Source: Siphonodentalium dalli
Lineage: Eukaryota > Mollusca > Scaphopoda > Gadilida > Siphonodentaliidae
Assembly (NCBI GenBank): GCA_032622095.1
Contig: CP136064.1
Location: forward strand, 276,173,614 to 276,237,613
Length of the DNA stretch: 64,000 nt
Direction: 5' to 3'
Position numbers and translations under genes: made by a program. Shown here piece by piece: positions 1-15,085 of this stretch. The notes under the pieces were generated by a model. The model saw only the letters and a list, made by a program, of their open reading frames with translations, was not told the origin of the DNA and made no database searches. Every line of letters begins with the position of its first letter. Positions within the stretch are counted from its first letter, which is position 1.

Positions 1-3000
1 ACCCTAAAATGTTGCGAAATTTCAGGTTGTGAGAGATCTATGTCATTAATGGCCCCTTTTAAGATGTATTCATCCATAGCCACCCTAGAGGCATTTCACT
101 GTCAAAAAATTACCCGGCCAGCCCATTACACGCGGCCACAAATTGGGCGCAAGTAGAGCCTGGAACCAAACGGACCATAAAATGTGTGCGAAATTCCATA
201 TTGTGAGAGATCTATGTGATTAATGGCCCCTTTTAAGATGTATTCGTCCATAGCCACCCTAGAGGCATTTTAATGTCAAAAAAGTACCCGGCCAGCCCAT
301 TATACACGGCCACAAATTGGGCGTAAGTAGAGCCTGGAACCAAACGGACCCTAAAATGTTGCGAAATTTCAGGTTGTGAGAGATCTATGTCATTAATGGA
401 CCATTTTGAGATGTATTCGTCCATAGCCACCCTAGAGGCATTTCACTGTCAAAAAATTACCCGGCCAGCCCATTATACGCGGCCACAAATTGGGCGTAAG
501 TAGAGCCTGGAACCAAACGGACCCTAAAATGTTGCGAAATTTCAGGTTGTGAGAGATCTATGTCATTAATGGACCCTTTTGAGATGTATTCGTCCATAGC
601 CACCCTAGAGGCATTTCACTGTCAAAAAATTACCCTGCCAGCCCATTATACGCGGCCACAAATTGGGCGTAAGTTGAGCCTGGAACCAAACGGACCATAA
701 AATGTTGCTAAATTCCAGGTTGTGATAGATATATTTCATTTAGGGTCCCTTTTAAGATGTATTCGTCCATAGCCACCCTAGAAGCAAATCTCTGTCAAAA
801 TGTACCTGGCCATCCCATTATACGCGGCCACAAATTGGGCGTAAGTAGAGCCTGGAACCAAACGGACCCTAAAATGTTGCGACATTTCAGGCTGTGAGAG
901 ATCTATGTCATTAATGAACCCTTTTGAGATGTATTCGTCCATAGCCACCCTAGAGGCATTTCACTGTCAAAAAATTACCCTGCCAGCCCATTATACGCGG
1001 CCACAAATTGGGCGTAAGTAGAGCCTGGAACCAAACGGACCATAAAATGTGTGCGAAATTCCACATTGTGAGAGATCTATGTCATTAATGGCCCCTTTTA
1101 AGATGTATTCGTCCATAGCCACCCTAGAGGCATTTCACTGTCAAAAAATTACCCGGCCAACCCATTATACGCGGCCACAAATTGGGCGTAAGTAGAGCCT
1201 GGAACCAAACGGACCATAAAATGTTGCGAAATTCCACATTGTGAGAGAACTATGTCATTGGGGGTCCCTTTTAAGATGTATTCGTCCATAGCCACCCTAG
1301 AGGCATTTCACTGTCAAAAAAGTACCCGGCCAGCCCATTATACACGGCCACAAATTGGGCATAAGTAGAGCCTGGAACCAAACGGACCATAAAATGTGTA
1401 CGAAATTCCACATTGTGAGAGATCTATGTCATTAATGGCCCATTTAAAGATGTATTCGTCCATAGCCACCCTAGAGGCATTTCACTGTCAAAAAATTACC
1501 CGGCCAGCCCATTATACGCGGCCACAAATTGGGCGTAAGTAGAGCCTGGAACCAAACGGACCATAAAATGTGTGCGAAATTCCACATTGTGAGAGATCTA
1601 TGTCATTAATGGCCCCTTTTAAGATGTATTCGTCCATATCCACCCTAGAGGCATTTCACTGTCAAAAAATTACCCTGCCAGCCTATTATACGCGGCCACA
1701 AATTGGGCGTAAGTAGAGCCTGGAACCAAACGGACCATAAAATGTTGCTAAATTCCAGGTTGTGATAGATATATTTCATTTATGGCCCCTTTTAAGATGT
1801 ATTCGTCCATAGCCACCCTAGAGGCATTTCACTGTCAAAAAATTACTAGGCCAGCCCATTATACGCGGCCACAAATTGGGCGTAAGTAGAGCCTGGAACC
1901 AAACGGACCCTAAAATGTTGCGACATTTCAGGCTGTGAGAGATCTATGTCATTAGTGAACCCTTTTGAGATGTATTCGTCCATAGCCACCCTAGAGGCAT
2001 TTCACTGTCAAAAAATTACCCTGCCAGCCCATTATACGCGGCCACAAATTGGGCGTAAGTAGAGCCTGGAACCAAACGGACCATAAAATGTGTGCGAAAT
2101 TCCACATTGTGAGAGATCTATGTCATTAATGGCCCCTTTTAAAATGTATTCGTCCATAGCCACCCTAGAGGCATTTCACTGTCAAAAAATTACCCGGCCA
2201 ACCCATTATACGCGGCCACAAATTGGGCGTAAGTAGATCCTGGAACCAAACGGACCCTAAAATGTTGCGAAATTCCACATTGTGAGAGAACTATGTCATT
2301 GGGGGTCCCTTTTAAGATGTATTCGACCATAGCCACCCTAGAAGCAAATCTCTGTCAAAATGTACCTGGCCATCCCATTATACGCGGCCACAAATTGGGC
2401 GTAAGTAGATCCTGGAACCAAACGGACCCTAAAATGTTGCGAAATTCCAAATTGTGAGAGAACTATGTCATTGGGGGGTCCCTTTTAAGATGTATTCGTC
2501 CATAGCCACCCTAGAGGCATTTCACTGTCAAAAAATTACCCGGCCAGCCCATTACACGCGGCCACAAATTGGGCGCAAGTAGAGCCTGGAACCAAACGGA
2601 CCATAAAATGTGTGCGAAATTCCACATTGTGAGAGATCAATGTGATTAATGGCCCCTTTTAAGATGTATTCGTCCATAGCCACCCTAGAGGCATTTCACT
2701 GTCAAAAAAGTACCCGGCCAGCCCATTATACGCGGCCACAAATTGGGCATAAGTAGAGCCTGGAACCAAACGGACCATAAAATGTGTGCGAAATTCCACA
2801 TTGTGAGAGATCTATGTCATTAATGGCCCCTTTTAAGATGTATTCGTCCATAGCCACCCTAGAGGCATTTCACTGTCAAAAAATTACCCGGCCAGCCTAT
2901 TATACGCGGCCACAAATTGGGCGTAAGTAGAGCCTGGAACCAAACGGACCATAAAATGTGTGCGAAATTCCACATTGAGAGAGATCTATGTCATTAATGG

Positions 3001-6000
3001 CCCCTTTTAAGATGTATTCGTCCATATCCACCCTAGAGGCATTTCACTGTCAAAAAATTACCCGGCCAACCCATTATACGCGGCCACAAATTGGGCGTAA
3101 GTAGATCCTGGAACCAAACGGACCCTAAAATGTTGCGAAATTCCAAATTGTGAGAGAACTATGTCATTGGGGGTCCCTTTTAAGATGTATTCGTCCATAG
3201 CCACCCTAGAGGCATTTCACTGTCAAAAAATTACCCGGCCAGCCCATTACACGCGGCCACAAATTGGGCGCAAGTAGAGCCTGGAACCAAACAGACCATA
3301 AAATGTGTGCGAAATTCCACATTGAGAGAGATCTATGTCATTAATGGCCCCTTTTAAGATGTATTCGTCCATATCCACCCTAGAGGCATTTCACTGTCAA
3401 AAAATTACCCTGCCAGCCCATTATACGCGGCCACAAATTGGGCGTAAGTAGAGCCTGGAACCAAACGGACCATAAAATGTTGCTAAATTCCAGGTTGTGA
3501 TAGATATATTTCATTTATGGCCCCTTTTAAGATGTATTCGTCCATAGCCACCCTAGAGGCATTTCACTGTCAAAAAATTACCCGGCCAGCCCATTATACG
3601 CGGCCACAAATTGGCGTAAGTAGAGCCTGGAACCAAACGGACCCTAAAATGTTGCGACATTTCAGGTTGTGAGAGATCTATGTCATTAATGAACCCTTTT
3701 GAGATGTATTCGTCCATAGCCACCCTAGAGGCATTTCACTGTCAAAAAATTACCATGCCAGCCCATTATACGCGGCCACAAATTGGGCGTAAGTAGAGCC
3801 TGGAACCAAACGGACCATAAAATGTGTGCGAAATTCCACATTGTGAGAGATCTATGTCATTAATGGCCCCTTTTAAGATGTATTCGTCCATAGCCACCCT
3901 AGAGGCATTTCACTGTCAAAAAATTACCCGGCCAACCCATTATACGCGGCCACAAATTGGGCGTAAGTAGAGCCTGGAACCAAACGGACCATAAAATGTT
4001 GCGAAATTCCACATTGTGAGAGATCTATGTCATTAATGGCCCCTTTTAAGATGTATTCGTCCATAGCCACCCTAGAGGCATTTCACTGTTAAAAAATTAC
4101 CCGGCCAACCCATTATACGCGGCCACAAATTGGGCGTAAGTAGAGCCTGGAACCAAACGGACCATAAAATGTTGCGAAATTCCACATTGTGAGAGAACTA
4201 TGTCATTGGGGGTCCCTTTTAAGATGTATTCGTCCATAGCCACCCTAGAAGCAAATCTCTGTCAAAATGTACCTGGCCATCCCATTATACGCGGCCACAA
4301 ATTGGCCGTAAGTATATCCTGGAACCAAACGGACCCTAAAATGTTGCGAAATTCCACATTGTGAGCGAACTATGTCATTGGGGGTCCATTTTAAGATGTA
4401 TTCGTCCATAGCCACCCTAGAGGCATTTCACTGTCAAAAAATTACCCGGCCAGCCCATTACACGCGGCCACAAATTGGGCGCAAGTAGAGCCTGGAACCA
4501 AACGGACCATAAAATGTGTGCGAAATTCCACATTGTGAGAAATCTATGCGATTAATGGCCCCTTTTAAGATGTATTCGTCCATAGCCACCCTAGAGGCAT
4601 TTCACTGTCAAAAAAGTACCCGGCCAGCCCATTATACACGGCCACAAATTGGGCATAAGTAGAGCCTGGAACCAAACGGACCATAAAATGTGTACGAAAT
4701 TCCACATTGTGAGAGATCTATGTCATTAATGGCCCCTTTTAAGATGTATTCGTCCATAGTCACCCTAGAGGCATTTCACTGTCAAACAATTACCCGGCCA
4801 ACCCATTATACGCGGCCACAAATTGGGCGTAAGTAGATCCTGGAACCAAACGGACCCTAAAATGTTGCGAAATTTCAGGTTGTGAGAGATCTATGTCATT
4901 AATGGACCCTTTAAAGATGTATTCGTCCATAGCCACCATAGAGGCATTTCACTGTCAAAAAATTTACCTGGCCAGCCCATTATACGCGGCCACAAATTGG
5001 GCGTAAGTAGAGCCTGGAACCAAACGGACCATAAAATGTGTGCGAAATTCCACATTGTGAGAGATCTATGTCATTAATGGCCCCTTTTAAGATGTATTCG
5101 TCCATAGTCACCCTAGAGGCATTTCACTGTCAAAAAATTACCCGGCCAACCCATTATACGCGGCCACAAATTGGGCGTAAGTAGATCCTGGAACCAAACG
5201 GACCCTAAAATGTTGCGAAATTTCAGGTTGTGAGAGATCTATGTCATTAATGGACCCTTTTGAGATGTATTCGTCCATAGCCACACTAGAGGCATTTCAC
5301 TGTCAAAAAATTACCCTGCCAGCCCATTATACGCGGCCACAAATTGGGCGTAAGTAGAGCCTGGAACCAAACGGACCATAAAATGTTACTAAATTCCAGG
5401 TTGTGATAGATCTATTTCATTGATGGCCCCTTTTAAGATGTATTCGTCCATAGCCACCCTAGAGGCATTTCACTGTCAAAAAATTACCCGGCCAGCCCAT
5501 TATACGCGGCCACAAATTGGGCGTAAGTAGAGCCTGGAACCAAACGGACCCTAAAATGTTGCGAAATTTCAGGTTGCGAGAGATCTATGTCATTAATGGA
5601 CCCTTTTGAGATGTATTCGTCCATAGCCACCCTACAGACATTTCACTGTCTAAAAATTACCCTGCCAGCCCATTATACGCGGCCACAAATTGGGCGTAAG
5701 TAGAGCCTGGAACCAAACGGACCATAAAATGTGTGCGAAATTCCACATTGTGAGAGATCTATGTCATTAATGGCCCCTTTTAAGATGTATTCGTCCATAG
5801 CCACCCTAGAGGCATTTCACTGTCAAAAAATTACCCGGCCAACCTATTATACGCGGCCACAAATTGGGCGTAAGTAGATCCTGGAACCAAACGGACCCTA
5901 AAATGTTGCGAACTTCCACATTGTGAGAGAACTATGTCATTGGGGGTCCCTTTTAAGATGTATTCGTCCATAGCCACCCTAGAGGCATTTCACTGTCAAA

Positions 6001-9000
6001 AAATTACCCGGCCAGCCCATTATACGCGGCCACAAATTGGACGTAAGTAGATCCTGGAACCAAACGGACCCTAAAATGTTGCGAAATTCCACATTGTGAG
6101 AGAACTATGTAATTGGGGGTCCCTTTTAAGATGTATTCGTCCATAGCCACCCTAGAAGCAAAACTTTGTCAAAATGTACCTGGCCATCCCATTATACGCG
6201 GACAAAAATTGGGCGTAAGTAGATCCTGGAACCAAACGGACCCTAAAATGTTGCGAAATTCCATATTGTGAGAAATCTATGTGATTAATGGCCCCTTTTA
6301 AGATGTATTCGTCCATAGCCACCCTAGAGGCATTTCACTGTCAAAAAAATACCCGGCCAGCCCATTATACGCGGCCACAAATTGGGCGCAAGTAGAGCCT
6401 GGAACCAAACGGACCCTAAAATGTGTGCGAAATTCCACATTGTGAGAAATCTATGTGATTAATGGCCCCTTTTAAGATGTATTCGTCCATAGCCACCCTA
6501 GAGGCATTTCACTGTCAAAAAAGTACCCGGCCAGCCCATTATACACGGCCACAAATTGGGCATAAGTAGAGCCTGGAACCAAACGGACCATAAAATGTGT
6601 ACGAAATTCCACATTGTGAGAGATCTATGTCATTAATGGCCCCTTTAAAGATGTATTCGTCCATAGCCACCCTAGAGGCATTTCACTGTCAAAAAATTTA
6701 CCTGGCCAGCCCATTATACGCGGCCACAAATTGGGCGTAAGTAGAGCCTGGAACCAAACGGACCATAAAATGTGTGCGAAATTCCACATTGTGAGAGATC
6801 TATGTCATTAATGGCCCCTTTTAAGATGTATTCGTCCATAGCCACCCTAGAGGCATTTCACTGTCAAAAAATTACCCGTCCAACCCATTATACGCGGCCA
6901 CAAATTGGGCGTAAGTAGATCCTGGAACCAAACGGACCCTAAAATGTTGCGAAATTTCAGGTTGTGAGAGATCTATGTCATTAATGGACCCTTTTGAGAT
7001 GTATTCGTCCAAAGCCACACTAGAGGCATTTCACTGTCAAAAAATTACCCTGCCAGCCCATTATACGCGGCCACAAATTGGGCGTAAGTAGAGCCTGGAA
7101 CCAAACGGACCATAAAATGTTGCGAAATTCCACATTGTGAGAGAACTATGTAATTGGGGGTCCCTTTTAAGAAGTATTCGTCCATAGCCACCCTAGAAGC
7201 AAACTTTGTCAAAATGTACCTGGCCATCCCATTATACGCGGCCACAAATTGGGCGTAAGTAGATCCTGGAACCAAACGGACCCTAAAATGTTGCGAAATT
7301 CCACATTGTGAGAGAACTATGTCATTTGGGGTCCCTTTTAAGATGTATTCGTCCATAGCCACCCTAGAAGCAAAACTTTGTCAAAATGTACCTGGCCATC
7401 CCATTATACGCGGCCACAAATTGGGCGTAAGTAGATCCTGGAACCAAACGGACCCTAAAATGTTGCGAAATTCCACATTGTGAGAGAACTATGTCATTGG
7501 GGGTCCCTTTTAAGATGTATTCGTCCATAGCCACCCTAGAGGCATTTCACTGTCAAAAAATTACCCGGCCAGCCCATTATACGCGGCCACAAATTTGGCG
7601 CAAGTAGAGCCTGGAACCAAACGGACCCTAAAATGTGTGCGAAATTCCACATTGTGAGAGATCTATGTCATTAATGGCCCCTTTAAAGATGTATTCGTCC
7701 ATAGCCACCCTAGAGGCATTTCACTGTCAAAAAAATTACCTGATCAGCCCATTATACACGGCCACAAATTTGGCGTAAGTAGAGCCTGGAACCAAACGGA
7801 CCATAAAATGTGTGCGAAATTCCACATTGTGAGAGATCTATGTCATTAATGGCCCCTTTTAAGATGTATTCGTCCATAGCCACCCTACAGACATTTCACT
7901 GTCAAAAAATTACCCGGCCAACCCATTATACGCGGCCACAAATTGGGCGTAAGTAGAGCCTGGAACCAAACGGACCATAAAATGTGTGCGAAATTCCACA
8001 TTGTGAGAGATCTATGTCATTAATGGCCCCTTTTTAGATGTATTCGTCCATAGCCACCCTAGAGGCATTTCACTGTCAAAAAATTACCCGGCCAACCCAT
8101 TATACGCGGCCACAAATTGGGCGTAAGTAGATCCTGGAACCAAACGGACCCTAAAATGTTGCGAACTTCCACATTGTGAGAGAACTATGTCATTGGGGGT
8201 CCCTTTTAAGATGTATTCGTCCATAGCCACCCTAGAGGCATTTCACTGTCAAAAAATTACCCGGCCAGCCCATTATACGCGGCCACAAATTGGGCGTAAG
8301 TAGAGCCTGGAACCAAACGGACCATAAAATGTTGCGAAATTTCAGGTTGTGAGAGATCTATGTCATTAATGGCCCCTTTTAAGATGTATTCGTCCATAGC
8401 CACTCTAGAGGCATTTCACTGTCAAAAAAGTACCCGACCAGCCCATTATACACGGCCACAAATTGGGCATAAGTAGAGCCTGGAACCAAACGGACCATAA
8501 AATGTGTGCGAAATTCCACATTGTGAGAGATCTATGTCATTAATGGCCCCTTTTAAGATGTATTCGTCCATAGCCACCCTAGAGGCATTTCACTGTCAAA
8601 AATTACCCGGCCAACCCATTATACGCGGCCACAAATTGGACGTAAGTAGATCCTGGAACCAAACGGACCCTAAAATGTTGCGAAATTCCACATTGTGAGA
8701 GAACTATGTAATTGGGGGTCCCTTTTAAGATGTATTCGTCCATAGCCACCCTAGAGGCATTTCACTGTCAAAAAATTACCCGGCCAACCCATTATACGCG
8801 GCCACAAATTGGGCGTAAGTAGATCCTGGAACCAAACGGACCCTAAAATGTTGCGAAATTTCAGGTTGTGAGAGATCTATGTCATTAATGGCCCCTTTTA
8901 AGATGTATTCGTCCATAGCCACTCTTAGAGGCATTTCACTGTCAAAAAAGTACCCGACCAGCCCATTATACACGGCCACAAATTGGGCATAAGTAGAGCC

Positions 9001-12000
9001 TGGAACCAAACGGACCATAAAATGTGTGCGAAATTCCACATTGTGAGAGATCTATGTCATTAATGGCCCCTTTTAAGATGTATTCGTCCATAGCCACCCT
9101 AGAAGCAAATCTTTGTCAAAATGTACCTGGCCATCCCATTATACGCGGCCAAAAATTGGGCGTAAGTAGATCCTGGAACCAAACGGACCCTAAAATGTTG
9201 CGAAATTCCACATTGTGAGAAATCTATGTGATTAATGGCCCCTTTTAAGATGTATTCGTCCATAGCCACCCTAGAGGCATTTCACTGTCAAAAAATTACC
9301 CGGCCAGCCCATTATACGCGGCCACAAATTGGGCGTAAGTAGAGCCTGGAACCAAACGGACCATAAAATGTGTGCGAAATTCCACATTGTGAGAGATCTA
9401 TGTCATTAATGGCCCCTTTTAAGATGTATTCGTCCATAGCCACCCTAGAGGCATTTCACTGTCAAAAAATTACCCGGCCAACCCATTATACGCGGCCACA
9501 AATTGGACGTAAGTAGATCCTGGAACCAAACGGACCCTAAAATGTTGCGAAATTTCAGGTTGTGAGAGATCTATGTCATTAATGGACCCTTTTGAGATGT
9601 ATTCGTCCAAAGCCACACTAGAGGCATTTCACTGTCAAAAAATTACCCTGCCAGCCCATTATACGCGGCCACAAATTGGGCGTAAATAGAGCCTGGAACC
9701 AAACGGACCATAAAATGTTGCAAAATTCCACATTGTGAGAGAACTATGTAATTGGGGGTCCCTTTTAAGATGTATTCGTCCATAGCCACCCTAGAAGCAA
9801 ACTTTGTCTAAATGTACCTGGCCATCCCATTATACGCGGCCACAAATTGGGCGTAAGTAGATCCTGGAACCAAACGGACCCTAAAATGTTGCGAAATTCC
9901 ACATTGTGAGAGAACTATGTCATTTGGGGGGTCCCTTTTAAGATGTATTCGTCCATAGCCACCCTAGAGGCATTTCACTGTCAAAAAATTACCCGGCCAA
10001 CCCATTATACGCGGCCACAAATTGGGCGCAAGTAGAGCCTGGAACCAAACGGACCCTAAAATGTGTGCGAAATTCCACATTGTGAGAAATCTATGTCATT
10101 AATGGCCCCTTTTAAGATGTATTCGTCCATAGCCACCCTAGAGGCATTTTACTGTCAAAAAAGTACCCGGCCAGCCCATTATACACGGCCACAAATTGGG
10201 CATAAGTAGAGCCTGGAACCAAACGGACCATAAAATGTGTACGAAATTCCACATTGTGAGAGATCTATGTCATTAATGGCCCCTTTAAAGATGTATTCGT
10301 CCATAGCCACCCTAGAGGCATTTCACTGTCAACAAATTTGCCTGGCCAGCCCATTATACGCGGCCACAAATTGGGCGTAAGTAGAGCCTGGAACCAAACG
10401 GACCATAAAATGTGTGCGAAATTCCACATTGTGAGAGATCTATGTCATTAATGGCCCCTTTTAAGATGTATTCGTCCATAGCCACCCTAGAGGCATTTCA
10501 CTGTCAAAAAATTACCCGGCCAGCCCATTATACGCGGCCACAAATTGGGCGTAAGTAGATCCTGGAACCAAACGGACCCTAAAATGTTGCGAACTTCCAC
10601 ATTGTGAGAGAACTATGTCATTGGGGGTCCCTTTTAAGATGTATTCGTCCATAGCCACCCTAGAGGCATTTCACTGTCAAAAAATTACCCGGCCAGCCCA
10701 TTATACGCGGCCACAAATTGGGCGTAAGTAGAGCCTGGAACCAAACGGACCATAAAATGTTGCGAAATTTCAGGTTGTGAGAGATCTATGTCATTAATGG
10801 CCCCTTTTAAGATGTATTCGTCCATAGCCACTCTAGAGGCATTTCACTGTCAAAAAAGCACCCGACCAGCCCATTATACACGGCCACAAATTGGGCATAA
10901 GTAGAGCCTGGAACCAAACGGACCATAAAATGTGTGCGAAATTCCACATTGTGAGAGATCTATGTCATTAATGGCCCCTTTTAAGATGTATTCGTCCATA
11001 GCCACCCTAGAGGCATTTCACTGTCAAAAAATTACCCGGCCAACCCATTATACGCGGCCACAAATTGGACGTAAGTAGATCCTGGAACCAAACGGACCCT
11101 AAAATGTTGCGAAATTCCACATTGTGAGAGAACTATGTAATTGGGGGTCCCTTTTAAGATGTATTCGTCCATAGCCACCCTAGAAGCAAATCTTTGTCAA
11201 AATGTACTTGGCCATCCCATTATACGCGGCCACAAATTGGGCGTAAGTAGATCCTGGAACCAAACGGACCCTAAAATGTTGCGAAATTCCACATTGTGAG
11301 AGAACTATGTCATTTGGGGGTCCATTTTAAGATGTATTCGTCCATAGCCACCCTAGAGGCATTTCACTGTCAAAAAATTACCCGGCCAGCCCATTATACA
11401 CGGCCACAAATTGGGCATAAGTAGAGCCTGGAACCAAACGGACCCTAAAATGTGTGCGAAATTCCACATTGTGAGAAATCTATGTGATTAATGGCCCCTT
11501 TTAAGATGTATTCGTCCATAGCCACCCTAGAGGCATTTCACTGTCAAAAAATTACCCGGCCAGCCCATTATACACGGCCACAAATTGGGCATAAGTAGAG
11601 CCTGGAACCAAACGGACCCTAAAATGTGTGCGAAATTCCACATTGTGAGAAATCTATGTGATTAATGGCCCCTTTTAAGATGTATTCGTCCATAGCCACC
11701 CTAGAGGCATTTCACTGTCAAAAAAGTACCCGGCCAGCCCATTATACACGGCCACAAATTGGGCATAAGTAGAGCCTGGAACCAAACGGACCATAAAATG
11801 TGTACGAAATTCCACATTGTGAGAAATCTATGTCATTAATGGCCCCTTTTAAGATGTATTCGTCCATAGCCACTCTAGAGGCATTTCACTGTCAAAAAAG
11901 TACCCGACCAGCCCATTATACACGGCCACAAATTGGGCATAAGTAGAGCCTGGAACCAAACGGACCATAAAATGTGTGCGAAATTCCACATTGTGAGAGA

Positions 12001-12290
12001 TCTATGTCATTAATGGCCCCTTTTAAGATGTATTCGTCCATAGCCACCCTAGAGGCATTTCACTGTCAAAAAATTACCCGGCCAACCCATTATACGCGGC
12101 CACAAATTGGACGTAAGTAGATCCTGGAACCAAACGGACCCTAAAATGTTGCGAAATTCCACATTGTGAGAGAACTATGTAATTGGGGGTCCCTTTTGAG
12201 ATGTATTCGTCCATAGCCACCCTAGAAGCAAATCTTTGTCAAAATGTACCTGGCCATCCCATTATACGCGGCCACAAATTGGGCGTAAGT
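1..12290 (+). repeat. 173-174 bp satellite, homogeneous tandem array (forward)
   Basis: About 70 head-to-tail monomers. Landmarks such as 'tattcgtccatagccacc' and 'cacaaattgggcgtaagt' recur every 173 or 174 bases (monomer starts at 1, 174, 348 and 521). Neighbouring monomers are largely identical, with a few recurring variants. One has 'tgttgcgaaatttcaggttg', one 'tgtgtgcgaaattccacattg', one a 'gagaactatgtcattggggg' stretch, and one 'tgttgctaaattccaggttg'. The first base already lies inside a monomer, so the array continues beyond the window. Short ORFs on both strands arise because a 174 bp unit is a multiple of three, and they break wherever a 173 bp unit occurs. No coding role is supported. 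Centromeric or other heterochromatin function is possible but only an inference. Confidence 0.97.
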
Positions 12291-12550
12291 AGAGTCTGGA
12301 ATCCAAACGAACCCTAACATATCGCTAAATTTCCGATTGTGAGAGATCTATGCTATTGGTGGCCCCTTTTGTGGTGAATGCTCCATAACCACTATCTGGC
12401 CAAATCACTATCAAAAACATATGCGGCTAGCCAATTATTTCCGGCCGCAAATTGGGCGTAAGTAGAGTCTGTATATATGCAAACGGGCCATACAATGAAG
12501 CCAAACTCCCGATTGTAAGATACCTATGTTTTTGCGTCATGGCCCTCTTG
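12291..12550 (+). repeat. diverged edge monomers of the 173 bp satellite
   Basis: From about 12,291 the repeat is still recognisable ('caaattgggcgtaagtagag', 'gtgagagatctatg', 'atggcccctttt') but carries many substitutions and small indels compared with the array to the left. This is the expected decay at a satellite array edge, where unequal exchange no longer homogenises monomers. The last monomer is cut at 'ggccctcttg', where the foldback element begins. Confidence 0.85.
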
Positions 12551-12653
12551 ATAGTGGGGGGGGGGTAGTTGCAAAATCGTTCCCTTTGTGATAGTAGCGC
12601 CAAACTTTCAGAGTTTGTTTAGTGGTTGGTGAGTATCACTAAACTGGCTGGTT

Positions 12654-12816
12654 CCAGATTTTGGAGGTCACCTTGACCTTCAATTTGACCTTGACCTTTT
12701 TGAAATCTCAGTTTTTGGGTTGGGTGGTTTATGCCAGATTTTGGAGGTCACCTTGACCTTCAATTTGACCTTGACCTTTTTGAAAATCTCAGTTTTTGGG
12801 TTGGGTGATTTATGCC
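12654..12816. repeat. 80 bp tandem duplication in the foldback left end
   Basis: Two nearly identical copies of an ~80 bp unit begin at 12,654 and 12,734 ('ccagattttggaggtcacc'). Each contains the doublet TTGACCTTGACC plus a further TGACCTT, i.e. AGGTCA-type half-sites on the minus strand. The right arm of the element lacks this duplication. Confidence 0.85.
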
Positions 12817-13989
12817 ATCCTTTTCTAGTGAAAATCGTATCTTCTCACAGATTCTCAATGCAATTATAGTTGGGAGGTGACCACGGTTCATTTGAGCCAA
12901 AACATATCTAAATTTTCATAAGATGGCCGCCAATATGGCGGCCGGAATTTGAAAATATGACATTTTTTCACAAATATCTTCTAGATCAATTCATGCTGCT
13001 TGGAACTGGTTGAGTAATGCAACTTCATTTTGTATTTTTTTTATATTAACTGATCATTAGAGCAATTAAATATGGAATTATTGATGTCCTAGCCCCTTCC
13101 AATCCCTCAAAAATTCGATTTTACAGAATGCGGTATAAAATTTCACAAAAATTCACAATTGGGATTCTAGTCATATTTCAACAAGAAATGAACAGAACTT
13201 TGTAATGTAAGTGAGGCATATCATTACCTATGAATATTCCAACTCTCTGGAACTAAAAGTCTTACTTTGGCTCGAAATGGCTGCCAATATGGCCGCCAAA
13301 ATATGGAAAATGGTAAATATTACACCAGCGTGTCCTGCAATCGCTTACAAGTTGTGGTTGATGTATAAAATGGGCTATTCTGCATTCTATGCATGGAATA
13401 CTAACATGTCTGATGTACCATGGTTAATTGTTACTATTGTCACCACTGACATCGTCTAAAATATTGGACTTTTCTCTCAAAAACTTAACATAAATATTGG
13501 CAAAAATTCACTTTTCAGGTAAAATGTAACTATCTTTGGATTGAAAGGTATTTATTGTTTTGGTCTATCTTAAATGTGTCTCACTCCGTTGTTTATAGAC
13601 CAAATTGCTTCCAAAATGGCAACCAAATTTATAAAATGGTAATTTTTTACATATATCCCGAACATTCTCTGCATCATCCGAAAAGGTAGCAAAATGTGAC
13701 TCACTTGGTTATTATACGTGTTAGTTAATCAACTGAGAACTACATGTTCTATTCTGGTTGTCCCAGTTCCGTATGGGGCAAGACAAATTCATTTTAAAGT
13801 ATGTAATTTTGCGGAGAACCTCTTTTGTGATTTTTGCCATATTTATTGAAAGGAAATGGACAGAAATTTGAGACAGAACTTAGATGGACCATAATATTTG
13901 GCAATTCTGGTCTATTATGATAAAAACAATGCCAACTGGATACTGTGTGGATGCCAAGATCGTAGCCAGGGAGTTACTCTATGATCATA

Positions 13990-15085
13990 GGTTAGGTGAA
14001 TAGGTATACATGGAGTTATTGTATGTCATGACTTGTGTTAATGGGTATACAATGAGTGACTATATGGATATAAGTGGGTTGTCCATGGTAAGATGCATCT
14101 ACGTATACAGGGAGAGGTCATGGTCAGGTGCGAGGTGAATCGGTATGCATGGAGTGACTTTACGGTGAATGATTGTGTATATCCAGTACGGGTGCACCAG
14201 GTGTGCCTGTATGGGCATTGGTGTGGTGTATGGATATAGCTACATTGTCATCTATGTGTTGATTATGTATATATGGAGTGACTGTAAGTTCATGGGTGGG
14301 ATGTACATGTGTTGTCTGTATGATCATAGATGGGGTGTGTGGATAAATAGGGTGTGATTTTATGGTTACTGATAATGTGTATAAGTATACATGGAATGAC
14401 TGCACGGCCATGATTGAAAATGAATACCTGGAGTAAGATGGGTGGACATTACCGAGTGTGTGGCTATATAGGTAGTGTCCGTGTGGTAACGGGTGTGATG
14501 TATATTTATATATCTCGTGGATGTATTATCATTGGTGGGTGTATAGGGATTAGCTGTATTATCATGGATGGCGTGTGTGATTATACATTGAATTGCTGAA
14601 TTGTCATGTGTGAGGTGTATATGCAAGAATGGATTGTTTGAGTGGTCGTGTGTATATCTGGAAGGATTGAATGGCTATTAGTGAGGTTTACATGTATACC
14701 TGGAGTTAATCTATGGTCTAGGGTGGGCTGCATATGTATATCGAGTGGTTGTATGACTGTGTGTCGAATAGGTATACAGGTAGTGAATGTATGGTCAATG
14801 GTGAGATGAGTACATGTATGTATACAAGTAGTGAATGTATGATCATAGATGGAATGGACATCTATAGAGGGGGTGACTATGGTCAATGGTGAGATGAATG
14901 GGTATACAAGGAGTGACTATATGGTTATGGGTCATGTTTAGGAGTATACCCGGTGTGCCTGTATTGTGACGCGTGGCTGTATGGTCATCCATGGTCATGG
15001 GTCAGGTGTACATGTATACAGTGGGTCACTATATTGTTATGCATGTGGTGTTTATGTATATATGTAATGACTGCGATATAATTGG
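13990..15085 (+). repeat. degenerate ~45-55 bp minisatellite, left core block
   Basis: Degenerate tandem units with recurring 'gtatacatggagtgac', 'tatggtcatgg' and 'gtgaatg' motifs fill the inner part of the left foldback arm. Spacing between successive 'tatac' landmarks is about 40-58 bases. Short ORFs here run on both strands and read as low-complexity Thr/His/Ile or Tyr/Met/Val strings, so they are not credible genes. Confidence 0.7.

Noticed and set aside
7045-9218. Open frames of 60-105 codons inside the 173 bp satellite on both strands
   Set aside because: They are a by-product of 174 bp (58-codon) monomers. Neighbouring 173 bp monomers shift the frame, most monomers carry stops, and nothing non-repetitive is attached.
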